IMG/VR virus record: IMGVR_UViG_3300025030_000128
Coordinates: 1 to 56,546 of that record
DNA: 56,546 nt
Source: a virus
Direction: 5' to 3' (one strand)
In this document: positions 1-7,465 of the stretch, in pieces
Position numbering within the stretch: the first letter of the stretch is position 1
Layout: every line of letters starts with the position of its first letter
Notes under the pieces: model-generated
Database searches by the model: none
What the model was told of the DNA's origin: nothing
The model's input: only the letters and a program-made list of their open reading frames with translations
Made by a program: the position numbers and the translations under genes

Positions 1-1852
1 CGCCGGCATCATCACCCAGGAAGGTATGAACGCCGCGGCAACGTATGCCCAACAGACCGGCAAGACGCGCAAGGCCCGGACCCTTGGTTATCTCAAGGGC
101 TGGAACCCGGCTGGCATGGTCCGCAACACCGAACGCATCGCCAGCCTCTTTGATTACGTCCTGGCTAACCCGGACAAGGCAGACGACAAAGCGGTTCAGG
201 ACGAAGCCCGCAAGCTGTTCAATGCTGACTATATTCCCTTCCTCAAAATCTTCGAGGCTTTTGGGATGACAGGCGGGCTCTACAAGCATCAGGACCGCAG
301 TCTTCAGACGGCGAGCGCCGGTAAGATGCAGTACCGCAGCAGCAAGCACCGCTTCGAGATTGACGCTCAGGGCAAGGGTCAATTCGTCAAGGGGAGCATG
401 GAGCTGCAGAAGGGTCTTCCGGCGATGCGCAAGTCGGTCAAGAAGATCTTCGAACAGACCTTGGAAGAAGAACCGAATGCTAAGATCTTTGCCTTCTTCA
501 AGGCGGGCGAGCTCTCCATCCTTGAAGGAACGTCGGCCTGGCTGATGGAATACTTCATCCCGCGCATGAAGATGGCGATGTTCGCCCGCGAGTACCTGAT
601 GAACATCACCCGCCACGAAGCGGCCATTGTTCAAGGGACCATGAGCAAACAGCAGGTCGCCATTTCGACCATGCTCTTCATTGAGAGCAAAGCTGGTGAG
701 CAGAACTGGCAGAACATGTGGCTGGAGCCGACGATGAAGACGGCGCTGCAGATGGCGTTCCGGTCCTTCACCTGGATCTTTGGTGACGTCTCAGCCATGA
801 GCAAGTCCGGCGAGGAGATGATCAAGTGGGGCTGGGTCAATGTCGTCCGTGGTAACGCCCTCAACGAGAATCGCTATAAGCTGACCGAGAAGGGGTGGTG
901 GGCAATCAACTCCATGGTCGGGCATCTCATGGTTCGGGCCGCTCTTGGCACTCTCTTCTATCTCTCAGTGGCTGGTGGGGATGACGACGAGTATGTGCCC
1001 GACGATCCCAATACGCCATGGTTGACGACCGCCCTCTTCCCCCGGATGAATAAACATGATCCTTACGACCGGCTGCAGTTCGGTTCGTACATCACGGAGA
1101 TGTATAAATATTCGTCACACCTGGGAGCCTTCGGGAATGAAGCCGACGTCAAGAAGTTGATCAGCGGTCGCTACTCGGATCTACTCAGCCAGGGCTACGA
1201 AGCTTTCGTCAAGGGCTCCGACTGGCAAGGGGTAGAGATTGTCTCGGAGAACGACAAGCCCGGGATCGCCTTTGGCAAGAAGCTCTTTCACACCCTGGCC
1301 GTTACCCCGATCTCTCTCGGATCGATTTATGACGACTACAAGGCGAAGGGATTCAGTGCCGAGCGGACGGCTCTTTCCTTTGCCGGCTTGACCAGCGCGC
1401 CCGCCACGTCCAAGCGGTCGCCGGCCACGAACAAAGCCTATGCCATTGCCCGTAGCGCCAGCGACGAATACACGATCACCGAGGAGAAGGCCGAACAGAG
1501 GCTCGACCTCAAGCGGGCAATGTTCGCCGTGCAGCAGGGTAACACTGCCATGGTCGACAAGCTGATTACAACCGGGGCCGTCTCTCCCGAACAGTACCGC
1601 AAAGCCCTGACCAAGATCCCGCTGATCAATGGCAAGCCCAACCTGCAATACCAGAACCCGCTGCAGCAGGTCCTCCGCCGCCTGACGATTGAACAAGCCT
1701 TGGAGGTCTGGGAAGAAATGAATGAGACCGAGAAGAAGCAGATGCGGGGCGCCATTGAGGCCAAGTACATCAACTCGGCCAACCGCAAGAACATGAGTGA
1801 CAATGTGCGGAAAGAGGTTCATAAGAAGATGAAGAAGTACGGCATTCTCTAA
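1..1852 (+). CDS. C-terminal part of giant polyvalent virion protein (continues from the right edge)
   Basis: This frame is open from base 2 with no start of its own and joins exactly, in phase, to the frame that runs off position 56546. Together they make 3186 codons (3185 residues). The part here is roughly residues 2570-3185. It is rich in long helices and has a hydrophobic stretch near 905-970. It matches the helical C-terminal regions common in large phage polyvalent or ejected proteins, possibly an LPD38-type domain, but that is a guess from general appearance. The internal ATG at 26 has no convincing ribosome binding site, so I do not treat it as a separate gene. A hairpin terminator follows 22 bases after the stop. 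Confidence 0.85.
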   Translation, partial: AGIITQEGMNAAATYAQQTGKTRKARTLGYLKGWNPAGMVRNTERIASLFDYVLANPDKADDKAVQDEARKLFNADYIPFLKIFEAFGMTGGLYKHQDRSLQTASAGKMQYRSSKHRFEIDAQGKGQFVKGSMELQKGLPAMRKSVKKIFEQTLEEEPNAKIFAFFKAGELSILEGTSAWLMEYFIPRMKMAMFAREYLMNITRHEAAIVQGTMSKQQVAISTMLFIESKAGEQNWQNMWLEPTMKTALQMAFRSFTWIFGDVSAMSKSGEEMIKWGWVNVVRGNALNENRYKLTEKGWWAINSMVGHLMVRAALGTLFYLSVAGGDDDEYVPDDPNTPWLTTALFPRMNKHDPYDRLQFGSYITEMYKYSSHLGAFGNEADVKKLISGRYSDLLSQGYEAFVKGSDWQGVEIVSENDKPGIAFGKKLFHTLAVTPISLGSIYDDYKAKGFSAERTALSFAGLTSAPATSKRSPATNKAYAIARSASDEYTITEEKAEQRLDLKRAMFAVQQGNTAMVDKLITTGAVSPEQYRKALTKIPLINGKPNLQYQNPLQQVLRRLTIEQALEVWEEMNETEKKQMRGAIEAKYINSANRKNMSDNVRKEVHKKMKKYGIL

Positions 1853-1873
1853 GCCGGGACACAGAGCTGAAAA

Positions 1874-1910
1874 AAATACCCAGGCGCCCGCAAAGGGAAC
1901 CTGGGTATTT
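1874..1910. terminator. Bidirectional intrinsic terminator
   Basis: An 11-bp perfect stem (AAATACCCAGG / CCTGGGTATTT) with a 15-base loop lies between the converging ends of the giant plus-strand gene and the last minus-strand gene. It is flanked by A and T runs on both sides, so it could stop transcription from either direction. Confidence 0.8.
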
Positions 1911-1912
1911 CA

Positions 1913-1965
1913 GTTTCAACCAACCGCACGACCGGACAAGCCGGTCAGCGGGCGGGCCGTTATGG
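1913..1965 (-). repeat. attC-like site S1 (last of cluster A, degenerate R')
   Basis: Read on the minus strand the site opens with CCATAAC, overlapping the stop codon of the 1960-2169 gene. It contains a GACCGG/CCGGTC hairpin with a CTTGT loop flanked by CCGC/GCGG, and closes with GTTGAAAC. The R'' box is good and the R' box deviates from GTTRRRY, so this is called a degenerate integron attC-like site. Confidence 0.45.
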
Positions 1966-2169
1966 CGCGTCTACGCACGCGGTCAGGACACACCCGGACG
2001 CATCCAGATTGCCGTCATAGTGAAGCTCTACATCCTCGGCGGACCATACCGGGTCTCTTGCGCCTATGTCGAGTTGTAGTGTCACAACGATCTCTTCCGG
2101 GCTCTCCCCGCATTCTCTGGCACGTTCAATTGCCGAGTCCACAGCCTCTTTCAGCTCTTTCAAGTTCAT
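1960..2169 (-). CDS. Small acidic protein of unknown function, 69 aa (cassette gene)
   Basis: The ATG at 2169 is preceded by a GGAG ribosome site; an upstream in-frame ATG at 2214 lies inside the attC-like site S2 and has no such site. The protein starts MNLKELKEAVDSAIERARE and looks like a helical N-terminus followed by a short beta region. I do not recognise a family. It is the last gene of the minus-strand block and sits between attC-like sites S2 and S1, as a gene does in an integron cassette. Confidence 0.7.
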   Translation of the reverse strand: MNLKELKEAVDSAIERARECGESPEEIVVTLQLDIGARDPVWSAEDVELHYDGNLDASGCVLTACVDAP

Positions 2170-2193
2170 AATTTCGTCTCCGTTGGAGGGTGC

Positions 2194-2257
2194 GCCATAA
2201 CCAGAAAAATACACTCTGGCTGCGCTGCGCTTGCAGGTGATTTACTAGCCGTTAGTT
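2194..2257 (-). repeat. attC-like site S2
   Basis: On the minus strand: R'' CTAAC overlapping the upstream stop, spacer, then AAAT-CAC pairing with GTG-T-ATTT (the T is extrahelical), a variable loop, and R' GTTATGG. The four-plus-three base-pair arrangement with one bulged T is the same as in sites S5 and S10, though the bases differ. Confidence 0.65.
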
Positions 2258-2530
2258 TGCTTCCAACATGTCCAACTCGATATGCTGGAGTGCGCCCATG
2301 ATGACTGCCGCCTGATCTACGAGGTCGCGCCGGTCGCTGAACGTCATGTCGTCACGAAATTTACCGCTGAAACAGAGGGTATATTTATCCTGCTCAACCG
2401 GGGCCATAGTCCCGTCATGCCGTCCACAGCAAAAAAAACTCTGTTCGCCCTTGACCATCTCGGATTGTATTTGCCCGTATGGTTGGCACGTAGTTAGATT
2501 CCTCAAGCATTTTTCAGGGTATTTCAACAT
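2252..2530 (-). CDS. Unknown protein, 92 aa (cassette gene)
   Basis: The start at 2530 is chosen because AAAGGA lies 6-7 bases upstream; the longer frame to 2644 overlaps the neighbouring gene. The protein has an FCCGRHDGT segment and an acidic helical C-terminus. No family is recognised. It lies between attC-like sites S3 and S2. Confidence 0.65.
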   Translation of the reverse strand: MLKYPEKCLRNLTTCQPYGQIQSEMVKGEQSFFCCGRHDGTMAPVEQDKYTLCFSGKFRDDMTFSDRRDLVDQAAVIMGALQHIELDMLEAN

Positions 2531-2550
2531 TTGATGTCCTTTCCGGCACC

Positions 2551-2617
2551 GCAAACTAACCAGTGCTCGGAAGCCGCCCGGTGAGGCCTGGCGGTCCACC
2601 GCCCATGCCGTTATCGG
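2551..2617 (-). repeat. attC-like site S3
   Basis: On the minus strand it opens with GATAAC and closes with CACTG-GTTAG. The inner part is GC-rich with an obvious GGCGGT/ACCGCC hairpin, but the canonical L''/L' pairing is less clear than in S2, S5 and S10. Confidence 0.5.
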
Positions 2618-2618
2618 T

Positions 2619-2837
2619 CTACTTCTCTCCCGGCAGCTTCTCATAATCCGACTTTCTGAGATCGGATAGCGCCCTTGTCAAATCCATACTCGCACGCTTG
2701 ATTGCTCCGGTTTCTCTCGGGTATGAATAGGTGTAACTATCAGGCTTCTTCTCTCCGAATTGGCCTTCAAGATTGCTGATTGTAACTTGCAGCCGCTTCA
2801 TTTCGGCCTTCACTTTTTCGAGTCTGATACGTTTCAC
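2619..2837 (-). CDS. Small basic, probably coiled-coil protein, 72 aa (cassette gene)
   Basis: A GTG start at 2837 follows GGAGG closely. The protein opens with KRIRLEKVKAEMKRLQ, a likely amphipathic helix or coiled coil, and ends with a charged helix. Function unknown. It is flanked by attC-like sites S4 and S3. Confidence 0.65.
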   Translation of the reverse strand: MKRIRLEKVKAEMKRLQVTISNLEGQFGEKKPDSYTYSYPRETGAIKRASMDLTRALSDLRKSDYEKLPGEK

Positions 2838-2863
2838 AAATCCTCCTTGCTGGCTACCGGAAT

Positions 2864-2926
2864 CCGATAACCAGCGCTGTGCAGCAGGCCGGAAAAGCCC
2901 GGCTGCTGACGCTTGATCGTTATGCC
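2864..2926 (-). repeat. attC-like site S4
   Basis: On the minus strand: R'' GCATAAC, spacer GATCAA, stem GCGT-CAGCAGCCGG, loop GCTTTT, then CCGG, a bulged C, CTGCTG, an extrahelical C, an imperfect match to GCGT, spacer GCTG and R' GTTATCG. The spacers resemble those of S5 and S10. Confidence 0.65.
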
Positions 2927-3159
2927 CCGCCGGGAAAACATTCGTCCCCGACACAAATTACCTTGGTGTAGTCGTACTGTTTCAATACCGGGAGATTGAC
3001 CGGATCGTTTACCTGCAACCTCGACACTTCGCGCTCCAACCTGCGAATCTCGGCCCATATCTCTACGGGCGTAGCAACCCTTCCGTCGTCGTGGCGGATA
3101 GCTACGCAAACGGGGTCGTCTCTACCCAGATGTTTGTTGCATGGCGACAGATGTAGCAT
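2920..3159 (-). CDS. Unknown protein, 79 aa (cassette gene)
   Basis: The ATG at 3159 follows AGGAGG with good spacing. The sequence contains WAEIRRLEREVSRLQV, a probable coiled coil, and two C-terminal-half cysteines. No family is recognised. The stop overlaps attC-like site S4, and S5 lies just upstream of the start. Confidence 0.7.
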   Translation of the reverse strand: MLHLSPCNKHLGRDDPVCVAIRHDDGRVATPVEIWAEIRRLEREVSRLQVNDPVNLPVLKQYDYTKVICVGDECFPGGA

Positions 3160-3173
3160 TTTACCTCCTGTCT

Positions 3174-3232
3174 GGCATAACCAGCGGGTACACGGGATCG
3201 CTACGCTCACCCGTGACCCTTGTCGTTATGTA
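3174..3232 (-). repeat. attC-like site S5 (best example)
   Basis: On the minus strand: R'' CATAAC; spacer GACAA; L'' GGGT-CAC-GGG; a 13-base variable terminal segment; L' CCC-GTG, extrahelical T, ACCC; spacer GCTG; R' GTTATG. Both R boxes pair over 6 bp and the L boxes over 10 bp around one unpaired T. This is the layout expected of a folded integron attC site. Confidence 0.75.
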
Positions 3233-3237
3233 TAAAA

Positions 3238-3456
3238 TTAATCGTCGTAATTCCACCAAGCATCTTTGATCCCAAATTCCACCGATATACCGTCTTCAGA
3301 TAGAGTAACATCATGTCCGTACTGGTTTTTCGCCTCTCTGTTACCCCTACAATCCGGTTCATCCTGAAACCCGCCTGTCAACCGTTCAATTTCAGCTTTA
3401 TCGGCCTCAGTTTCGGGGGTAATAATTAGAGTTCCATCGTCAAAAGATAATTTCAT
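3238..3456 (-). CDS. Unknown protein with TPETEA motif, 72 aa (cassette gene)
   Basis: The ATG at 3456 follows CGGAGG. The N-terminus MKLSFDDGTLIITPETEAD resembles that of the plus-strand gene at 23515 (MKVELSRDGVLALTPETEA), so the genome carries two members of one small family, on opposite strands. The fold looks like a short beta hairpin plus a helix. Function unknown. It is followed by attC-like site S5. Confidence 0.7.
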   Translation of the reverse strand: MKLSFDDGTLIITPETEADKAEIERLTGGFQDEPDCRGNREAKNQYGHDVTLSEDGISVEFGIKDAWWNYDD

Positions 3457-3471
3457 GTAGCACCTCCGAGA

Positions 3472-3517
3472 TTTATGGGCATCAGTGCTTCACTCACCCG
3501 TGACCATTGTCGTTAAA
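3472..3517 (-). repeat. Truncated attC-like site S6
   Basis: The first half on the minus strand (TTTAAC, then GACAATGGTCACGGGTGAG) is nearly the same as the first half of S5, but no matching second half or GTTAT box follows. It sits directly after the resolvase gene and looks like a half-site left by recombination or deletion. Confidence 0.45.
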
Positions 3518-3974
3518 GATTCTTTCTTCGGCCGTATTCCGCAAGCAAAATTGCCTCGGCTACCCCGTCATGAGGATTACGACATCGCGGCTGAACCAAC
3601 GTCGCCTTCGGGAAAAGATTTTCGCAAACAATAATGCTTGCCCCTTTTCCTTTGTCGGTCCCGGCCAGGATTGCCTTTTTCCATGCCTGCGGGGTTGGCT
3701 CAATAATCACAAAGTCGAGAGCCGTGCAAATACCGAGGATGATCCCACACCCCTTGCCGAACTTGAATGTACTGGCGACCCCCTGTTTCGGCATGGAGTG
3801 GACAAGTTCGACGACAACCGTAATATTTTTGTAAGTCATTCCAGCCGCGCGGAGAAAGTCGGATATCCCCCTGCGTGTTTCCGGCATGGGAATGTGCTCA
3901 AGAAGAAGACCGTCTTCCGTCAGAACAGCGAGCCCGCCCTTTTGTCCGGGGTCTATCCCAATATATGCTTTCAT
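3513..3974 (-). CDS. RuvC-like Holliday junction resolvase
   Basis: This 153-residue protein has the RNase H-fold resolvase pattern: an N-terminal GIDPGQKGG (first catalytic Asp at residue 8), a strand ending VVVE (catalytic Glu about residue 55), and a C-terminal HDGVAEAILLAEYG motif supplying the last acidic residues. In phages such proteins resolve branched DNA during recombination and packaging. Its start overlaps the stop of the metallopeptidase gene (ATGA), so the two are probably co-translated. The half attC-like site S6 follows the stop. Confidence 0.85.
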   Translation of the reverse strand: MKAYIGIDPGQKGGLAVLTEDGLLLEHIPMPETRRGISDFLRAAGMTYKNITVVVELVHSMPKQGVASTFKFGKGCGIILGICTALDFVIIEPTPQAWKKAILAGTDKGKGASIIVCENLFPKATLVQPRCRNPHDGVAEAILLAEYGRRKNL

Positions 3975-4456
3975 TTTCCCTCCTGGTAGGAAAGACCCTG
4001 ATGTAAGAAGTGGGCGAGCAGATCAACAAACTTCTCGTTCTCCCTCAGCTCGTGCTCACCCATGAAGAAAAGGGCGAAATGGATTGTCTCGTGCCAAAGC
4101 GATTCTTCCTGCAGCGTCGGATGGATGTCGCCGGCAAGCAGAATGCGCAGGTTGGGGTAGTCGCTGTAGCCGCCCAGTTGTTTGTCAGCGAAGAGGGTGG
4201 GCATGATCAGCACTTCGATCTTCAGACCGGCAAGAGAGATGTTTTTGGGTATTGTCATTGGATTCCTTTTTATCGAGATAAATAAAAGCGGACGCTTAAA
4301 TTCTTCGAAAAGCCTTCTGCTCTCTTCTTTACGACTTTTGACATAAACATCTTTGAACCACTTATTAAAGCTTTCTTGCTCTGCGCGGTCTATCTTTGCG
4401 AGTCTTTTTTGCCAAGCATAAGGCCACCAGAAGAATCCCAATATTTTATCGAGCAT
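3971..4456 (-). CDS. Zincin-like metallopeptidase with extra N-terminal segment
   Basis: This 161-residue protein carries HETIH (residues about 123-127) followed by MGEHELRENEKFVDLL, the pattern of small phage metallopeptidases related to the ImmA/IrrE type. Relatives usually begin near the internal MTIPKNISLAGLKIEVL (ATG at 4258), and here that ATG has a good AAAAGGA ribosome site. The 66 residues before it, starting MLDKILGFFWWPYAWQKR, are more AT-rich and have their own AAGGGG site. The gene therefore looks like an in-frame fusion of a small membrane-prone protein with a peptidase that may also be made alone. The substrate is unknown. Confidence 0.7.
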   Translation of the reverse strand: MLDKILGFFWWPYAWQKRLAKIDRAEQESFNKWFKDVYVKSRKEESRRLFEEFKRPLLFISIKRNPMTIPKNISLAGLKIEVLIMPTLFADKQLGGYSDYPNLRILLAGDIHPTLQEESLWHETIHFALFFMGEHELRENEKFVDLLAHFLHQGLSYQEGK

Positions 4457-4468
4457 TACACGGCCCCC

Positions 4469-4801
4469 TTATTTTTCCAGTTCAAGCCTCTGCTGCCGCT
4501 CGTGCTCCGGGATAATGTCGTGGTCGACTTCTTCCCCGGTGTCCTGGCGGAAGAGAGTGCGAGTGCCGGCGGCCCAGTTGTAATCCCACTGGCACTCGAC
4601 GCTGCGCTGCTCTTCTCCGCTGTCGACGATCTTAGAGAGGCATTCGGCCCGCTCGGAGTAAGGCTTGATGGCGGCGTTGATTTCCTTGCGCTTCTCTTCG
4701 AGCTTGCCCTTCTCGACCAGGCAGGCCGCCAACTCCTTTCCGTAGGCTTCTGACTCTCTTAGGGTGATCTTGACTGGCAGGTAGCGTGTGGCGGTTTGCA
4801 T
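4469..4801 (-). CDS. Coiled-coil protein of unknown function, 110 aa
   Basis: The ATG at 4801 follows AAGGAGG; the longer upstream frame runs antiparallel to nothing useful and overlaps the nuclease gene. The protein has a charged helical middle (KLEEKRKEINAAIKPYSER) and an acidic C-terminus. It lies just downstream of the Cas4-like nuclease gene and may be its partner, but that is only an inference from position. Confidence 0.75.
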   Translation of the reverse strand: MQTATRYLPVKITLRESEAYGKELAACLVEKGKLEEKRKEINAAIKPYSERAECLSKIVDSGEEQRSVECQWDYNWAAGTRTLFRQDTGEEVDHDIIPEHERQQRLELEK

Positions 4802-4823
4802 TGTTGTTCCTCCTTGGTTGGGG

Positions 4824-5807
4824 TTAAAATAGACAAGGTTCGAGGTCGGCAGCCAGAGGCTTTCCTTCGGCAGCCGAGAGGCGACGGTTCTGGGCACAGA
4901 CTTCGGAAACGTCGCAATGCTCCGCGCAGCGGGTGCGACCAGACCACCGTTCGACAATCTCGTACTCGGTGTGCGATAGGCCCTTCTCGTTGAAGATGGC
5001 GGTCGCCTCGGCCATGGTATCGGCCTTGCGGTAGGCACGATCCCGACTACCTCGCTTGTAGATCGCCACGTCCATCAACCGCTGCCACATTTCTTTCTTG
5101 CTGCAGGGTGGCAGCTCTTCGTCTGAGAGGTGTTCGCAGTTGAGGATAGCCTGCACCCTTGCCTTAACGTACATCTCCTGCTCAGCGAAGCTCCAGAGCC
5201 TCAGGGGGACCTTGATGATCGAGGCGGGCGGGTAGTTCTGTGGATCCTTGGCGAGCTCGCTCTTCTTCCAGTCTCCGATGAAGGCCCAGACATTCAACCT
5301 CTCGACGGTCTTTCCTTTGAGTCGAAGAAGGTAGGCATATGTGTTTTGGCCGGCTTCCCAATCCTCGTAACCCTCTTTTTTCCCCAACAGAATCTTGTAG
5401 ACCATACAGTTTTTGTAGTCCCGGATCTCGGGCTCTTCGAAGCAATCCAGCTTTCCAGAGACCACACGACCGAGGACGTCTGCGTAGATACGCTCCTCAA
5501 CCACAGAGTTCATGGTTGGGTGCCAGCTATCTTCGAGGATCTGATGACTGACGCTGCCGCGGAACTGCCAGTATTTGTCGATGACGTCGAAGGTCTTAAG
5601 CTTGTCGGGGTGCCGGCGCTTGAGCACGGTCATTTGGGTTGGAGCGGTCAGAGTCGAGGCGGATTCGTCGAAACTTTCTTCGTCTGTGTTGGTATATCGG
5701 TCCTTCAAAATTGCTCGACAGATTTCCGGAGGTAAGGAATGTTTGTTTGTATAGCGCCGGCCGCCTACTTCAAATATGCCGGTGTAATCGATTGCTGCTT
5801 CCGTCAT
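4824..5807 (-). CDS. PD-(D/E)XK nuclease, Cas4/RecB-like
   Basis: The 327-residue protein (ATG at 5807 after AGGGAG) shows the core GKLDCFEEPEIRDYKNC, fitting the D...(E/D)xK active site of the RecB/Cas4 nuclease family. A C-terminal cysteine cluster, RTRCAEHCDVSEVC, suggests an iron-sulfur cluster as in Cas4 and AddB. Such phage enzymes process DNA ends in recombination or degrade host DNA. It lies directly downstream of the PP-loop gene (10-base gap) and upstream of a coiled-coil gene and the resolvase, forming a likely recombination module. Confidence 0.75.
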   Translation of the reverse strand: MTEAAIDYTGIFEVGGRRYTNKHSLPPEICRAILKDRYTNTDEESFDESASTLTAPTQMTVLKRRHPDKLKTFDVIDKYWQFRGSVSHQILEDSWHPTMNSVVEERIYADVLGRVVSGKLDCFEEPEIRDYKNCMVYKILLGKKEGYEDWEAGQNTYAYLLRLKGKTVERLNVWAFIGDWKKSELAKDPQNYPPASIIKVPLRLWSFAEQEMYVKARVQAILNCEHLSDEELPPCSKKEMWQRLMDVAIYKRGSRDRAYRKADTMAEATAIFNEKGLSHTEYEIVERWSGRTRCAEHCDVSEVCAQNRRLSAAEGKPLAADLEPCLF

Positions 5808-5817
5808 GGTTTTCTCC

Positions 5818-6753
5818 CTAGAAGAGTTGGTCGGCCAGTTGGCCGTGAAAGTGGTTCTCTGTTTTTGAACAGGCGCATCCACCGATCAGGTCAGCCAGTC
5901 GATAGCTGACGTGCGGGCCGTCAAAGGTAAACCCCCTCTTGCCCTTGTTGCAGTTGTCGTTCAGTGCCATCCAGTCGAGCTTGTCCGGATGGGTGAAGGA
6001 CATCTTGTTGGCGACCAGGTATTCGGTGATGGATCCCGGGCGGCCGTCTCTTTTTCTTGACCGCCTCCAGAGTCCTTCGATCTTCCGGTTGTAGGGTTCG
6101 GCCACCACTTCCACCCGCACGATGCGGCCGAGCTCGTCTTCTGAGAGATCGTCCAGTTCGTGCGGCTTCATGTTTGGGCAGAAGATGCAGCTCGACTTGG
6201 GCGGGACCGGCAAACTGGCTTCGACAATGCGGGCTTTGCACTCTTCCCGATCCCATCCCCAGTCCTGTAGAGGGTAGACGTTGTCGCAGCCCTGAGTGGC
6301 ATGGGCTTTGTCGCCGGCCCGCAGTTGGCGGTATTCCTCCCCCGCCTCGAAGCCGATCGCTTTGATGATGTGACCGCGAATGTTTTCCTTCTCCCACCGT
6401 CTCTGCGGCTGAATCTTCCACTTGTCCGTGCAGCTGCCGCGATTGAACGTGGCCCCCGGAAGAGTGGCGTTCATCACCATGTTCCCTTCGATAGTCGTGT
6501 AGGGGCTATACTTCGGGATGTATTTGACCACGGTGACCGGCGGGAAGTGATGCTTGGCCAAGTACTCTTGTATGATTGGAAGGTAATTGTAGGTTGACTG
6601 CTTCTCTGCCCCGACGTCCGCGAAGAGAATGAAATCCGGGCGGATCCCCCTGGCTACGTAGCCGGCAATGATAGCGGTCGAGTCAACCCCGAGCCCATAG
6701 GCCAGTCCGAGGATCGACTTCTGATTGGTCTCAAACAGGTCAATCTGGCTCAT
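5818..6753 (-). CDS. PP-loop ATPase, PAPS-reductase/DndC-like
   Basis: The 311-residue protein starts at 6753 after AGGAG. LGLAYGLGVDSTAIIAG near the N-terminus is a variant of the SGGxDS PP-loop of the adenine nucleotide alpha hydrolase superfamily, and DFILFADVGAEKQSTYNYL follows as in PAPS-reductase-like proteins. The C-terminal half has a CIFCPNMKP cysteine pair that could bind metal. In phages this family is widespread; proposed roles include nucleotide or DNA modification, and there is no evidence that it reduces sulfate. It overlaps the preceding Cys-rich gene by 14 bases. Confidence 0.75.
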   Translation of the reverse strand: MSQIDLFETNQKSILGLAYGLGVDSTAIIAGYVARGIRPDFILFADVGAEKQSTYNYLPIIQEYLAKHHFPPVTVVKYIPKYSPYTTIEGNMVMNATLPGATFNRGSCTDKWKIQPQRRWEKENIRGHIIKAIGFEAGEEYRQLRAGDKAHATQGCDNVYPLQDWGWDREECKARIVEASLPVPPKSSCIFCPNMKPHELDDLSEDELGRIVRVEVVAEPYNRKIEGLWRRSRKRDGRPGSITEYLVANKMSFTHPDKLDWMALNDNCNKGKRGFTFDGPHVSYRLADLIGGCACSKTENHFHGQLADQLF

Positions 6754-6898
6754 CTCTTGGCTCCTGGAGGGTGGGGTAGGAAAGACGTTGTGGCTGGTAG
6801 GCGGGCTTGAGTGGTGGGGCTGTCCTGGTATCGCAGTCACCGCAGCATTCCTGCTGGTTGCACATGCGAGCCCCAGTCTTGGGGCAGATACGGCACAT
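6740..6898 (-). CDS. Cys-rich mini-protein, 52 aa
   Basis: The ATG at 6898 has AAAGGA upstream. Six cysteines lie in the first 25 residues (MCRICPKTGARMCNQQECC, then GDC), probably a zinc-binding knuckle, followed by a proline-rich tail. Its end overlaps the start of the PP-loop gene, so it may act with that protein. Function unknown. Confidence 0.65.
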   Translation of the reverse strand: MCRICPKTGARMCNQQECCGDCDTRTAPPLKPAYQPQRLSYPTLQEPRDEPD

Positions 6899-6917
6899 GA
6901 TGTATTCCTTTCTTCGG

Positions 6918-7235
6918 CTATTTGTCCAGCGGGATCTCTCCTGTGTAGAGATTGTGGTACTCCTTCTCCAGATCGACCGCGGCTGCATTCAAGACGTCAA
7001 TGAAGACATCCTGGTTGAGAACTAGGTACTTTTTGGAGAGCGTCTGCATCTGTGTATGGATCTCCGCCTTGGTGTCGGCCTGATAGCTGGCGAGCTGCTG
7101 AACGCAGACATCACCTCGGCTGTTGGCGGTTTCGAGGACTCCTCTGTGAATGCGCATAGAAATGCCTGCGCCGACGACGAAGCCAACGAACAGGCCGACA
7201 ATGAAGGCTGTGGATAGGTGTTTTGATACGATCAT
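6918..7235 (-). CDS. Single-pass membrane protein, 105 aa
   Basis: The ATG at 7235 follows GGAGG and overlaps the upstream stop (ATGA). After a short basic start, residues 7-28 (STAFIVGLFVGFVVGAGI) form a clear membrane helix, and the rest is a helical soluble domain. The layout resembles a type II membrane protein such as an inner-membrane spanin or an inhibitor, but nothing identifies it. Confidence 0.7.
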   Translation of the reverse strand: MIVSKHLSTAFIVGLFVGFVVGAGISMRIHRGVLETANSRGDVCVQQLASYQADTKAEIHTQMQTLSKKYLVLNQDVFIDVLNAAAVDLEKEYHNLYTGEIPLDK

Positions 7236-7465
7236 TTGTCCTCCATCTTGGCGCGGATAGCGGCGGCAATACATTTATGGTCTGTGCAATAAACCGGCCC
7301 TTCGTCTGCCCCAATGTCAGCAATCACCGCCGCTTCCCTAAGTCCTCCAAGACGACCGGCGTTGAAGCAGTTCCTACGCACCTCCGTTTGATGCCCGTCG
7401 AGAAGCAGGGCGTATTCGTTACTATAGTGTAGTTTTCCGTACTCTTTGGCGAACTTTTCAAACAT
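7232..7465 (-). CDS. Unknown protein, 77 aa, paralogue of the 7975 gene
   Basis: Two adjacent ATGs (7468, 7465) follow GGAGG; 7465 gives the better spacing. FNAGRLGGLREAA and the C-terminal AIRAKMEDK match FTAGRLEGLREAA and AIRAKMEE of the 7975-8271 protein, so the two genes are duplicates. The family is common in phage early regions and has no known function. Confidence 0.7.
   Translation of the reverse strand: MFEKFAKEYGKLHYSNEYALLLDGHQTEVRRNCFNAGRLGGLREAAVIADIGADEGPVYCTDHKCIAAAIRAKMEDK

Noticed and set aside
26-1852. Separate 608-residue protein starting at 26
   Set aside because: The frame is open to the left edge and continues exactly from the right edge; there is no ribosome site at this ATG.
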